A DNA stretch of 64,000 bases from Deltaproteobacteria bacterium. Lineage in GTDB: Bacteria > Desulfobacterota > Desulfobacteria > Desulfobacterales > UBA5852. This document shows positions 41,925-50,804 of this stretch, in pieces. Numbering within the stretch: the stretch's first letter is position 1; each line of letters opens with the position of its first letter. The notes beneath the pieces are model-generated. The model saw only the letters and a list, made by a program, of their open reading frames with translations. It ran no database searches and was not told the DNA's origin. The translations under genes and the position numbers were made by a program. The stretch lies in the NCBI GenBank assembly GCA_020444045.1, contig JAHLLS010000024.1, forward strand, positions 1-64,000. Direction: 5' to 3'.

Positions 41925-43463
41925 ATGCTTGAGAAAATGTCCACCTTTTTGGATAGAGTCGGGGTTCTGGTGAAAGGGGGCTGCAGTGATATGCTTGCCA
42001 CCCGAAAGAAGAACGGTTTATTGTCGGCCCGAGAGCGGATTGAAGCGCTATTGGATCGCGACACGTTTAACGAAATTGACCTGTTTGTAGAGCAGAGCGG
42101 TAGGGATTTCGGCCTGGACAAACTCAAACTGGTCGGCGACGGCGTCATTACCGGGTTTGGAAAGATCAATGACCGATCCGTTTGCATTTACGCCCAGGAT
42201 TTCATGGTGCAGGGCGGATCGCTGGGGCGAATGCATGCCGCCAAGATTACCAAAATCATGGATATGGCCTCTGACATGGGCGTGCCGGTTATCGGTATCA
42301 ATGATTCCGGTGGTGCCCGGATTCAGGAAGGGGTGGATTCACTGGCCGGGTACGGAGAGATATTTTTACGTAATACTTTGAACAGCGGTAAGATTCCCCA
42401 AATTTCTGTGATCATGGGACCTTGTGCCGGTGGCGCCGTTTACTCACCGGCCCTGACCGATTTTGTCTTCATGGTGGAAAACTTATCCCGCATGTTTGTC
42501 ACCGGTCCTAAAGTGATCGAATCGGTGTTGGGTGAGAAGGTGGCGCCAGAAGCACTGGGCGGTGCCAAGGTGCATAACTCGATTACGGGGAATGCGCATT
42601 ATTATTGTAAAAATGAATATGAAACCTTCGATCGGATTCGTACGCTGCTGAGTTACTTGCCTTCCGCATGGGATAAGGACGTGCCGAAAACAGCGCCGTT
42701 GCCGCCGAAGTATACCCAGGGACTGGCCAGTATCATTCCGGAGGATACCCGGAAAGCCTATGATGTGAAGGATGTTATCAGGGCGATCGTAGACAGCTCC
42801 GAATTCTTTGAGAGTCAGGAGTTGTTTGCCGGGAACGTGGTGGTCGGTTTTGCCCGTATGAACGGCTCTCCCATTGGTATCGTGGCCAATCAGCCGAATG
42901 TCAAGGCCGGTTGCCTGGATGTGGACTCGTCGGACAAAACCGCCCGGTTTGTCCGATTCTGCGACGCGTTTGGCTTACCGCTGCTGACCCTGGTGGATTT
43001 ACCCGGGTATCTTCCAGGAATGGACCAGGAGCATGCGGGTATAATCCGCCATGGGGCCAAGCTGATTTTTGCCTATTCCGAAGCCTCGGTTCCCACGGTG
43101 ACGTTGATTCTGCGAAAAGCATACGGTGGCGGATATATTGCCATGTCTTCCAAGCACCTGAAAACCGACTTTGTCTTTGCTCTGCCCACGGCGGAAGTGG
43201 CGGTAATGGGGCCTGAAAGTGCCTGTAATATTATTTTTGCCAAAGAGATTAAGGCAGCGGAAGATCCTGAAAAAGTTCGTGTGCAAAAGATCGAAGAGTA
43301 CAAGGAAAAATTCTCCAATCCTTACAACCCCGCCTCCAAAGGATATGTGGATGCGATCATCCATCCCGAAGAAACCCGATCCAAACTGATACAGGCATTT
43401 GAAATGGCCAGCACCAAAACCCCTATGCAAAAAAGCCATAAACACGGTTGTATTCCGTTGTAG
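41925..43463 (+). CDS. Acyl-CoA carboxylase carboxyltransferase (PccB/MmdA-like) subunit
   Basis: A 512-residue biotin-dependent carboxyltransferase that moves carboxyl between biotin and an acyl-CoA such as propionyl-CoA or methylmalonyl-CoA. Both halves are complete: GINDSGGARIQEGVDSLAGYGEIF and GPCAGGAVYSPALTDFVFMV in the N-domain, and VDLPGYLPGMDQEHAGIIRHGAKL and RKAYGGGYIAMSS in the C-domain. It ends in the usual IHPEETRSKL. No biotin carrier, biotin carboxylase or decarboxylase subunits are near, which is unusual. Base composition is less GC-rich than surrounding core genes. GGAG precedes the ATG; the hairpin at 41862 lies just upstream. Confidence 0.93.
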   Translation: MLEKMSTFLDRVGVLVKGGCSDMLATRKKNGLLSARERIEALLDRDTFNEIDLFVEQSGRDFGLDKLKLVGDGVITGFGKINDRSVCIYAQDFMVQGGSLGRMHAAKITKIMDMASDMGVPVIGINDSGGARIQEGVDSLAGYGEIFLRNTLNSGKIPQISVIMGPCAGGAVYSPALTDFVFMVENLSRMFVTGPKVIESVLGEKVAPEALGGAKVHNSITGNAHYYCKNEYETFDRIRTLLSYLPSAWDKDVPKTAPLPPKYTQGLASIIPEDTRKAYDVKDVIRAIVDSSEFFESQELFAGNVVVGFARMNGSPIGIVANQPNVKAGCLDVDSSDKTARFVRFCDAFGLPLLTLVDLPGYLPGMDQEHAGIIRHGAKLIFAYSEASVPTVTLILRKAYGGGYIAMSSKHLKTDFVFALPTAEVAVMGPESACNIIFAKEIKAAEDPEKVRVQKIEEYKEKFSNPYNPASKGYVDAIIHPEETRSKLIQAFEMASTKTPMQKSHKHGCIPL

Positions 43464-43480
43464 GTTCGCAGGCTCCTGGT

Positions 43481-43708
43481 AACAAGCAGGTCAAGATCAG
43501 ATTGCACGGGGTAGACTGCCCCGAAGGCAAGCAAGCCTTCGGGAAGAAAGCCAAGCAGTTCATATCAAGTCAGTGCTTCGGCACAACTATCCAGTACCGG
43601 GAGGTGGATATCGACCGGTACGGTCGAACTGTTGCCACGGTTTACCTTGAGAATGGCACTGAGTTGAATCTGGCGAAGGGGAACGTGTGGGTGTGGTTCT
43701 GTGGATAG
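43481..43708 (+). pseudogene. Partial second thermonuclease (SNase-like)
   Basis: Starting 18 bases after the carboxyltransferase stop, one frame reads NKQVKIRLHGVDCPEGKQAF, then KAKQFISSQCFG, DIDRYGRTVATVYLENGTEL before losing homology. It corresponds to the middle of the complete thermonuclease at 39167 but has neither the signal peptide and DGD strand nor the C-terminal part. DNA of the two copies is clearly related but diverged, so this is a broken paralogue rather than a recent duplicate. Confidence 0.75.
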
Positions 43709-43791
43709 AGCACCTTGCGCCTGCTGAAGCAGGTCTTACCATGATTTCGGGTGCTGCCAGTGATGGCGGTGCCCAGTAACCTTCCTCATCT

Positions 43792-43818
43792 GGCGGGGGC
43801 ACTTAGCCCCCGCCTTTT
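43792..43818 (+). terminator. Rho-independent terminator
   Basis: GGCGGGGGC, loop ACTTA, GCCCCCGCC, then TTTT: a perfect 9-bp GC-rich stem with a short T-run. It would close transcripts from the carboxyltransferase gene and the nuclease remnant. Confidence 0.82.
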
Positions 43819-43939
43819 GATTGCCGACATGACATATCCCGTCATTTTGCCTGACAAATACCGTCAAGCGAATAACGGTCATTTACACCTCAAACCTCTT
43901 TCCATCTGTTATTATGCAGAAAATCCGGCACCAAAATCC

Positions 43940-43955
43940 TGGCACAAGGATTGCT
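43940..43955 (+). promoter_or_regulatory. Consensus sigma-54 promoter
   Basis: TGGCAC, five bases (AAGGA), TTGCT: an exact match to the -24/-12 consensus with the invariant GG and GC ten bases apart. The predicted start of transcription is near 43966, leading into the zinc-ribbon ORF at 44075. Apart from this promoter the gap 43819-44074 shows nothing. Confidence 0.7.
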
Positions 43956-44074
43956 ATTGTTTCTTACCACGTGGCAAGCCGGAGTCGAACGGAATCTCAT
44001 ACTGTCTGACAACCCTGACCGCCTTTTGAAGCTCACGACCCCTCGATCTTACAATCTTAAATGGGGGACTGACC

Positions 44075-44329
44075 GTGGAAACAGCAAAAGAAAACAGTAA
44101 CGCTGAAAAGAGGATTGAATGTATTCAGTCCATCTGTCTGAAAGAGAAAAAGACAGAATGCGTTTGTCCAAAGTGCGGGGCACGGCATCGTATTAAGCTT
44201 CTGTGGACCGGCAGGGGAATGCCCCGTAAATACTGCCCGATATGCAAGCACTACTCCAGTTCCATTAACGATACAGAGCCTTGTACCGTGAGCAAGGTTG
44301 CCGGAGGGTTGGCATCTTCCTCAATTTGA
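44075..44329 (+). CDS. Small zinc-ribbon protein, 84 aa
   Basis: The GTG at 44075 follows GGGGGA. The protein has two CxxC knuckles, CVCPKCGARHR and YCPICKHY, spaced about 22 residues, as in a zinc ribbon, preceded by a short charged helix. Upstream is a consensus sigma-54 promoter. The last about 26 codons run antisense to a truncated SRAP gene, so the tail (EPCTVSKVAGG) may be derived from a junction and not original. Family not recognised; role unknown. Confidence 0.5.
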   Translation: METAKENSNAEKRIECIQSICLKEKKTECVCPKCGARHRIKLLWTGRGMPRKYCPICKHYSSSINDTEPCTVSKVAGGLASSSI

Positions 44330-44523
44330 TTTTTTGCCCAGAAAGGCACCAGCCCCCACCGAAACGTCCGCAGGACGTTCTCGCCATCTTGTCTGACAAT
44401 AGCTGGGATCATCTGGGTCGGAGCCACGTTGTAGTTCGGGGACAGGTCGGCTTCGACCCGGTCGATTGGAAAATGCGCTTTCAGAGCTCTGAGGTCTTGA
44501 TAGCATACGAATCGTCCACACAT
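44251..44523 (-). pseudogene. SRAP (HMCES/YedK-like) peptidase, truncated
   Basis: The minus-strand start MCGRFVCYQDLRALKAHFPI, with GGAGGC upstream, is the N-terminus of an SOS-response-associated peptidase, which forms a thiazolidine crosslink with abasic sites through Cys2 (present). LSPNYNVAPTQMIPAIV and LRTFRWGLVPFWAKN follow as expected. Homology then stops and unrelated codons run to a stop at about residue 90; normal members have about 220. The catalytic His and Glu regions are gone, so it is inactive. Confidence 0.82.
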
Positions 44524-44582
44524 GAATAGTGCCTCCAAATAAAAAGGAGTCACAGCATAGAACTGTAACCCCTTGATTTAAT

Positions 44583-44659
<77 letters not shown>

Positions 44660-44668
44660 ATGAGAAAA

Positions 44669-44803
44669 CCCCTGAGAAAAGCCCCCTTTCGTCCAATCTC
44701 GGTGTCATGCTCAAATTTTAATCCTCGAAATACGAATCAGTATTCCTGCGGTTAAAATTTTCGCCTTCCTTGAGCTAGAACGAAAATGAACCTTTCTCAG
44801 GGG
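44669..44803. repeat. 135-bp interrupted inverted repeat between two tRNA genes
   Basis: Ends CCCCTGAGAAA and TTTCTCAGGGG are perfect 11-bp inverted repeats. An inner pair, AAATTTTAA / TTAAAATTT, lies symmetrically about the centre. No coding capacity. The shape is that of a small non-autonomous mobile element or dispersed palindromic repeat. It sits exactly in the tRNA-Arg/tRNA-His spacer and would fold into a long cruciform. Confidence 0.6.
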
Positions 44804-44821
44804 CTTTAGGGAAAGACAAAA

Positions 44822-44898
44822 TGGGGTGAGTGATGGGACTTGAACCCACGACCCTCAGGGCCACAACCTGATGCTCTGCCAACTGAGCTACACCCACC
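44822..44898 (-). tRNA. tRNA-His (anticodon GTG)
   Basis: Cloverleaf with acceptor GTGGGTG/CACTCAC and an extra 5' G (-1) facing C73, the histidine-specific feature. The anticodon loop TTGTGGC contains GTG. D arm TAGCTCAGTTGGCAGAGC and T loop GGTTCAAGTCC are normal; CCA is encoded. Confidence 0.97.
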
Positions 44899-45077
44899 GC
44901 AATGAACGCGTGTAATTAACAGAAGCGCCCCTTAAATGCAAGGGGAAAAATAAGCCCTTTCAAGACCGTTTCACACCGTATGGTCCCCGCAAAACGCGAT
45001 TTGCAGTGTTGACCCTAAATCCCATCTGCTATAGGATATTCGTCACATTCGCAACAGGCTGAAAAAGGATAAATAAT

Positions 45078-45248
45078 ATGTCATTTCAAATATTTATCAT
45101 CAGGGCACTGATGGGCTTGGGGATGGCGGTGGTGTTGACCCGGATGTTTCGCCAGAACAGCGACCCGGTCTATATCGTCGGTCTGGCCACGATCCTGGTG
45201 GGCCTGGCCTATGCCATGGAGTACCTGCGCAAGCGTAAAAAACGCTGA
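45078..45248 (+). CDS. Small membrane protein, 56 aa
   Basis: ATG at 45078 with AAGGA upstream. The product has two hydrophobic segments: FIIRALMGLGMAVVLTRMF, then, after a short polar turn (RQNSDPVYI), VGLATILVGLAYAMEYL. It ends in a basic tail RKRKKR that should stay cytoplasmic. It ends 26 bases before selB and may share its transcript. No family recognised, but the codon pattern and site make it a credible gene. Confidence 0.65.
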   Translation: MSFQIFIIRALMGLGMAVVLTRMFRQNSDPVYIVGLATILVGLAYAMEYLRKRKKR

Positions 45249-45274
45249 GGCACACATAAGGGAGTTCCGCTATC

Positions 45275-47185
45275 TTGAAACAGATCATTCTCGGCACGGC
45301 CGGCCACATCGATCACGGTAAAACCAGCCTCATCAAGGCCATCAGCGGCATCGACACGGATCGCCTGAAGGAGGAAAAGCAGCGCGGCATCACGATCGAG
45401 CTGGGGTTTGCCTCACTGGACCTGCCGGATGGCCAGCACGTGGGCATCGTGGACGTGCCGGGACATGAGAAATTCGTCAAAAACATGGTGGCCGGCGCCA
45501 CCGGGATCGACATCGTGGCCATGGTGATTGCCGCCGACGAGGGCGTCATGCCCCAGACCCGCGAACACATGGAAATCTGCAGCCTGCTCGGAGTCCGTCA
45601 CGGCTTTGTGGCACTTACCAAGACCGACATGGTGGACGAAGAGTGGTTGGAGCTGGCCATCGATGATATCCAGTCCTTCAGCCGGGGGTCTTTCCTGGAA
45701 GGACAACCCATCGTGCCGGTATCCTCGGTAACCGGCGACGGCATCCCGAAATTCCTCGAAACGCTTCAAGCCATATGCACCGCCGTGCCTGAACGCAAAC
45801 AGACCGGCCTTTTTCGCCTGCCGGTGGACCGGGTTTTCACGATGAAAGGCTTTGGCACCGTGATCACGGGGTCGCTGGTATCCGGCATGATTGCCGTGGG
45901 GGAGACCATCATGATCTACCCTTCCCGGATCAAATCCAAGGTGCGGGGCATCCAGGTTCACAACCAGAGCGTCAACGAGGCCCTTGCCGGACAACGCACC
46001 GCCATCAATTTCCAGGGGTTGGACATGACCGCGGTCAACCGGGGGGATGTGCTGGCCCGGCCGGACAGCCTGAGCCCCAGCTACATGGCCGACCTGTCGT
46101 TCCAGTATCTGGATAGTGCCGCCAAACCGCTGAAGAACCGCACGCGCGTCCGTTTCCATACCGGCACGAGCGAAATCATGGGCAACCTGATCCTGCTGGA
46201 TCGCGACGAACTGGCCCCCGGCGATGCGGCCGCGGTCCAGGTGCGCCTGGATACACCGGTCACCCTGGTAAAAGAAGACCGCTATGTCATCCGCAGCTAC
46301 TCTCCGGTGCGCACGATTGGCGGCGGACAGATTCTCAATCCCATCCCCACCAAACACAAACGTTTCCGAACCGACATCAGCGAGGCCTTGAATGCCCTGG
46401 CGGAAATGCCGCCGGAGGACGTCATCGGCTTTCATGCCCGCCAGGCCGGCTTTCGTGGCACGGAGCATAATGAGCTGCGGCTGGTGACCAATCTGCCTGA
46501 TAAAAAACTCGACACCGCCACCAGCGCCCTGCTATCCCGCCGAGACCTGATCATGATCGACCGCGAGCGCCGACTCTACGTGCACGCCGACACCTACGAC
46601 TACCTGCGGCAGATGGTCCTCGACCAATTGGCGGCCTATCATGCCAAAAATCCGCTCAAGACCGGCATGCCCCGCGAAGAATTGCGGAGCAAGTTCCCGG
46701 CCGCCATTCATCCCAAGCTGCCCCCCCAGGTGCTGAACCAGATGCTTAAAAACGAAGAGCTGGCCGTTGACGAAGACACGATTCGCCTGGCGGATCACAA
46801 GGTTTCCCTGGCAGTGGACCAGAGCCAACTGAGAGAAAACATCATCCGGGCCTACGATCGCGGCGGCATTACCCCGCCTTATTTCAAAGAAATCTGCCAG
46901 TCCCTGAATGTCGAGGCACGGGCGGCGCGGGATGTGCTGCAGTTGCTGGTGGAAGAAAACCAGTTGGTCAAAGTCAAGGAAGATCTTTTTTTCCAGCGCA
47001 AGGTGATCGATGCCCTCAAGGAACGCCTGGTGGCATTCTTACGGGATCGGGGCGCCATCACCACGCCCGAATTCAAGGATATGACTGGTGCATCCCGCAA
47101 ATATGTGATACCTTTGGCCGAGTATTTTGACGCCGTCAATGTTACGATTCGAGTCGGCGACACCCGCCAGCTGAGAAAAGGCTGA
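45275..47185 (+). CDS. selB: Selenocysteine-specific elongation factor SelB
   Basis: A 636-residue GTPase that delivers Sec-tRNA to UGA codons marked by a SECIS hairpin. The GTPase domain has GTAGHIDHGKTSL (G1), RGITIELGF (G2), VDVPGHEKFVKNM (G3) and LTKTD (G4). Domains II and III follow (VDRVFTMKGFGTVITGSL is typical of SelB). The C-terminal third holds winged-helix repeats that bind the SECIS (from about residue 370). It starts with TTG, with AAGGGAG ten bases upstream. Its presence implies selenoproteins elsewhere in the genome; selA, selC and selD are not in this window. Confidence 0.96.
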   Translation: MKQIILGTAGHIDHGKTSLIKAISGIDTDRLKEEKQRGITIELGFASLDLPDGQHVGIVDVPGHEKFVKNMVAGATGIDIVAMVIAADEGVMPQTREHMEICSLLGVRHGFVALTKTDMVDEEWLELAIDDIQSFSRGSFLEGQPIVPVSSVTGDGIPKFLETLQAICTAVPERKQTGLFRLPVDRVFTMKGFGTVITGSLVSGMIAVGETIMIYPSRIKSKVRGIQVHNQSVNEALAGQRTAINFQGLDMTAVNRGDVLARPDSLSPSYMADLSFQYLDSAAKPLKNRTRVRFHTGTSEIMGNLILLDRDELAPGDAAAVQVRLDTPVTLVKEDRYVIRSYSPVRTIGGGQILNPIPTKHKRFRTDISEALNALAEMPPEDVIGFHARQAGFRGTEHNELRLVTNLPDKKLDTATSALLSRRDLIMIDRERRLYVHADTYDYLRQMVLDQLAAYHAKNPLKTGMPREELRSKFPAAIHPKLPPQVLNQMLKNEELAVDEDTIRLADHKVSLAVDQSQLRENIIRAYDRGGITPPYFKEICQSLNVEARAARDVLQLLVEENQLVKVKEDLFFQRKVIDALKERLVAFLRDRGAITTPEFKDMTGASRKYVIPLAEYFDAVNVTIRVGDTRQLRKG

Positions 47186-47217
47186 GTCCTCAAGCCTGCT
47201 ACGATCCAGGAGTCATC

Positions 47218-48522
47218 ATGGAAAATACACCGAACCCGGACCCCGGTGAAAAACACACCAAGGGATTTAAACTGTTTGCCGCCCAACGCATCGTGATAGG
47301 GGCCGTTGCGATCGTGCTCCTGTTATGGTTGGTGCATTACGGCCTGAGCTTTTTCGAAGCCACCGAAACGGGACAATCCGGCCATACACCGCAGGTCGCC
47401 GATGTGACACACAGCTCGGACACGGCAGGCCACACCCAGACGGGATCTCCTGAGAACATCGGTGAGACCGGCATGGAAGGTCACGGGAAATCGGAGGTTA
47501 CGATGCCCGGCACAGCTACGCAAGGCGGCCCCGCCGATACAGCAAGTCATGCCCAGACGGCGCCGCATGCCGCTGCCGACAAAGCCGATATGGCGGACCA
47601 CAAGCCAGCGGGGGCCGCAGCTAAGAACACCGATACACACACGGCAGCCGCACCGCAGAGCAAGGCCGACACATCTGGCGATCATACCGGCAAAGTCGGC
47701 CATGGTGCCAAGACGGCTGCTGAAGACGCTTCCCATGCCCCGGCCGGACACGGCGCCTTCAGCGCTTCCGGTGTCACGGGCGTGGCCTTCGTGGAAGCCA
47801 CGATCGCCCCACTACACTACGAACTCGAAGAGCGCTACTACGGTTGGCGGCCCAACGATATCGTCGACGTCACCGACAACGTGAACAACTTCCAACTGGG
47901 TGTTCTGGAAGTCACTCGGCGCACAGTCGAGGTGCTATTGGAACGTATTTCCAGCACTGGCGGAAACCAAACCTTCGACAAAGATCTCGAGCTCGCGCGC
48001 AACAATCTCATGATCAAGGCAAGTGATTACCTGCTGCCTTCGGCTGAAGACAGCTACGAAGAAGCCATTGAATCCCTTCGAAATTACAGGGGAAAATTGC
48101 TGAACGGAACGGCTTTTTTTTATGGCCGCATCGACAACCTGATACCGCTTCTGCGGGTGTACGAAAATCTTCTGGGCAGCTGCGATGATAAACTGATCAA
48201 GCACTACGAGGATGATGGCTCAGAAGTGAGCTGGTTCAGCGCGGACGATTATTTCTATTATGCCAAAGGGGTGGCCAGCGCCATGCACTCGATTCTGGAG
48301 GCCGTCGCCGTCGATTTTGCCACGGCGATCGAAACCCGGCGCGGCACGGAAATTCTGCACCACGCTTTGGAGTCGCTGCACCACGCCACCCAGATCGATC
48401 CGCTCCTGATCTTGGACAGTTCCCCGGACGGAATCTTTGCCAACCACCGGGCCAACATGGCGGCCCCCATCAGCCACGCCCGCTTTTTCGTCGGGATGCT
48501 CATCGAAACCCTTTCTACCTGA
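47218..48522 (+). CDS. DUF2333 membrane-anchored protein
   Basis: A 434-residue protein with one membrane helix (about residues 22-43; IVIGAVAIVLLLWLVHYGLSF). A low-complexity linker rich in His, Ala, Thr and Lys (about 50-175) follows, then the DUF2333 domain: ATIAPLHYELEERYYGWRPN, VTDNVNNFQLGVLEVTRRTV, DNLIPLLRVYENLLGSCDDKL and ETRRGTEILHHALESLHHA. Function of the domain is unknown. It starts 32 bases after selB on the same strand, without evidence of a functional link. The linker is longer than I would expect for the family. Confidence 0.85.
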   Translation: MENTPNPDPGEKHTKGFKLFAAQRIVIGAVAIVLLLWLVHYGLSFFEATETGQSGHTPQVADVTHSSDTAGHTQTGSPENIGETGMEGHGKSEVTMPGTATQGGPADTASHAQTAPHAAADKADMADHKPAGAAAKNTDTHTAAAPQSKADTSGDHTGKVGHGAKTAAEDASHAPAGHGAFSASGVTGVAFVEATIAPLHYELEERYYGWRPNDIVDVTDNVNNFQLGVLEVTRRTVEVLLERISSTGGNQTFDKDLELARNNLMIKASDYLLPSAEDSYEEAIESLRNYRGKLLNGTAFFYGRIDNLIPLLRVYENLLGSCDDKLIKHYEDDGSEVSWFSADDYFYYAKGVASAMHSILEAVAVDFATAIETRRGTEILHHALESLHHATQIDPLLILDSSPDGIFANHRANMAAPISHARFFVGMLIETLST

Positions 48523-48542
48523 CAGGAATAATGCATTATAAA

Positions 48543-48570
48543 ATGGGGGCCAACGACCCGGAGCCCCCAT
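48543..48570 (+). repeat. Perfect hairpin after the DUF2333 gene
   Basis: ATGGGGGC and GCCCCCAT pair over 8 bp with a 12-base loop, 20 bases after the DUF2333 stop. No T-run follows, so termination would be weak or Rho-assisted; it separates this gene from the kinase downstream. Confidence 0.45.
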
Positions 48571-48640
48571 CTCGATAGCCTTGAGCCCATCGACCCGCAC
48601 GGTACGGACGATAGGCGACACCATCTCTGGAGCGACACGC

Positions 48641-50629
48641 ATGGGGAACCAGCCCACCTACGACCAACTCGTGCAACAAATCGAGGAGTTGGAAGAAGAG
48701 CTGAAGCACCAGCGACAAGCCTATGACGAGCAAGCGCAGACCGAATCCCTTTTTCTTTCCCTGATCGATTCCCTGCCGCTCAACGTTTTCAGCAAGGATA
48801 AGAAGGGCCGTTTCATCCTGGCCAACCGGCAGTACTGCCAGACCGTCGGCAAATCGATGGCAGACATCCTGGGGCGCACAGATGGCGATTTTCACCCACC
48901 GGAAATGGCCCGCAAATATCGCCGGGATGACCGCGCCGTGATGGACAGCCGGCAAGTCACCTCCCTTGAAGAAGAGCACCGGACCACCGGCGGAAAAACC
49001 ATGGATGTCAGCGTTATCAAGGCCCCGCTCTATAACCGCCAGAGGGAAGTCACCGGCGTGTTGGGTGTTTTTTGGGACATTTCCCAACGTAAAGAGACCG
49101 AACGCGCCTTACATGAGAGTGAAAAACGATTCCGCGAACTCGTCGATCTCCTGCCGCAGTCCATCTATGAATTTAGTCTCGACGGAAAAATTACATTTGC
49201 CAACCAGAGTGCCCTGCGCACCTTCGGCTACACCCAGGGGGATCTTGACGCGGGGCTCCATATTCAGTCCTTGCTGATCGAAGAAGACCATCAGCGGGTG
49301 CAGGCCGATATTGCACGGGCCGACGATCTGCACCGGCGGTTGGGGACCGAATACACGGCCCGGCACCGCGATGGGCACCCCTTTCCCGTTGTCGCCTACA
49401 CCAGCCCGATCCGGAAGGACGGCCACACCATCGGAATACGGGGGATTGCCATCGACCAGACCGATATCTGGAATCTGGAAGAGCGCCTCAAGATCGCCCA
49501 GAAAATGGAAGCCGTGGGGCAGCTGGCCGGCGGCGTGGCCCACGACCTCAACAACCTGCTCAGTCCCATCCTTGGCTATGCCGAAATCCTCCTGGACGAT
49601 CTGGCCCCGCAGGATTTAAATCGGCCGGCAATCCAATCCATTCAGGAGGCCGGCCAAAAAGCCCGTGACCTGGTCCAGCAACTCTTGGCCTTTGCCCGCA
49701 AACAGCCCCTGCAAATCACTACCATCAATCTTAATCATGTCGTCTCCGGCTTTGAAAAGCTGCTGCGCCGCTCGATCCGGGAAGACATCTTGATCACGAT
49801 TGACCTGACCGAAATCCCGGCCCTGATCCGGGCGGATGCCGGGCAGATCGAACAGGTCATCATGAACCTGGCCGTAAACGCGCAGGATGCCATGCCCAAA
49901 GGCGGCCGCCTGACCCTGGAAACCGCCGTTATCGACCTCGACGAAAGTTACGCCCAAGAGCATCCGGGTGTGACCGCGGGACAGCATGTGATGCTGTCGC
50001 TCAGCGACACGGGCCAGGGTATCCCGCACGCCCATCGTGACCGCATCTTCGATCCCTTCTTTACGACCAAAGAACGCGACAAGGGCACCGGTTTAGGGCT
50101 GTCCACCGTTTACGGCATCGTCAAGCAGCACCACGGCGATATCTGGCTCTACAGCGAACCGGATCAGGGGACGACCTTCAAAATTTTTTTTCCCGGCGCC
50201 AACGGACACGCTGAACCGATCGCCGCTCGGCAGGGCGCCCGCCAGGCTGACCGGGGGACGGAAACCATCATGGTGGTCGAAGACAATACCATGCTGCGGG
50301 ACATGGCCCAAAAAATCCTCGAACGCTATGGCTACCGCGTTCTCATCGCCGGTAGCGGAGACGAATGTCTCCAGCGATTGACGACCCATGACGGTCCGGT
50401 GCATCTACTCCTCACGGATGTGGTCATGCCCGAAATGAACGGCCGGGAGCTCTATGCCCGACTGGCCCCGTTGCACCCCGATTTAAAAGTGCTCTACATG
50501 TCGGGCTACACGGATAATGTCATCCTGCACCATGGCGTCCTGGAAGCCGGCATCGACTTCATCCAGAAACCCTTCTCGGTTCAGGGTCTGGCAAGCAAGA
50601 TCCGCCTGATTCTGGACAAGAACGCCTGA
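48641..50629 (+). CDS. PAS hybrid histidine kinase with receiver domain
   Basis: A 662-residue sensor kinase with no membrane helix, so cytosolic sensing is likely. Order: N-terminal coiled coil (about residues 6-28), two PAS domains (about 30-150 and 165-280), then HisKA with the phospho-acceptor His in AGGVAHDLNNLLSPILG (about 310). The HATPase domain has NLAVNAQDAMPKGG (N box), LSDTGQGIP (G1) and KGTGLGLSTVYG (G2). A C-terminal receiver follows, beginning IMVVEDNTMLRD with phospho-acceptor Asp in LLLTDVVMPEMNG. The kinase His-Asp-x-Asn-Asn form is typical of hybrid kinases. The start was set at the ATG at 48641 with TGGAG upstream. No output regulator is adjacent. Confidence 0.9.
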   Translation: MGNQPTYDQLVQQIEELEEELKHQRQAYDEQAQTESLFLSLIDSLPLNVFSKDKKGRFILANRQYCQTVGKSMADILGRTDGDFHPPEMARKYRRDDRAVMDSRQVTSLEEEHRTTGGKTMDVSVIKAPLYNRQREVTGVLGVFWDISQRKETERALHESEKRFRELVDLLPQSIYEFSLDGKITFANQSALRTFGYTQGDLDAGLHIQSLLIEEDHQRVQADIARADDLHRRLGTEYTARHRDGHPFPVVAYTSPIRKDGHTIGIRGIAIDQTDIWNLEERLKIAQKMEAVGQLAGGVAHDLNNLLSPILGYAEILLDDLAPQDLNRPAIQSIQEAGQKARDLVQQLLAFARKQPLQITTINLNHVVSGFEKLLRRSIREDILITIDLTEIPALIRADAGQIEQVIMNLAVNAQDAMPKGGRLTLETAVIDLDESYAQEHPGVTAGQHVMLSLSDTGQGIPHAHRDRIFDPFFTTKERDKGTGLGLSTVYGIVKQHHGDIWLYSEPDQGTTFKIFFPGANGHAEPIAARQGARQADRGTETIMVVEDNTMLRDMAQKILERYGYRVLIAGSGDECLQRLTTHDGPVHLLLTDVVMPEMNGRELYARLAPLHPDLKVLYMSGYTDNVILHHGVLEAGIDFIQKPFSVQGLASKIRLILDKNA

Positions 50630-50804
50630 AACGCAAGTCCGGCAGGGTTTCAGAGCACCGATCCATCTTGCGGCTTCGTCCGACGGCGTATGCAATGCGA
50701 TAATAATCCGGCAACGATGACGCGTCACGCCATCTACGATTCCCTCCTGATTTTCCGTCCCCCACACATCACACGTCTGTAATTAACAAAATATCAAGCT
50801 TCGG

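Noticed and set aside
45413..46468. 351-codon minus-strand frame within selB
   Set aside because: Antisense shadow; selB is unmistakable.
45275..47185. SECIS/selenoprotein gene near selB
   Set aside because: No in-frame TGA interrupting a recognisable redox protein was found in the window; selenoproteins are expected elsewhere.
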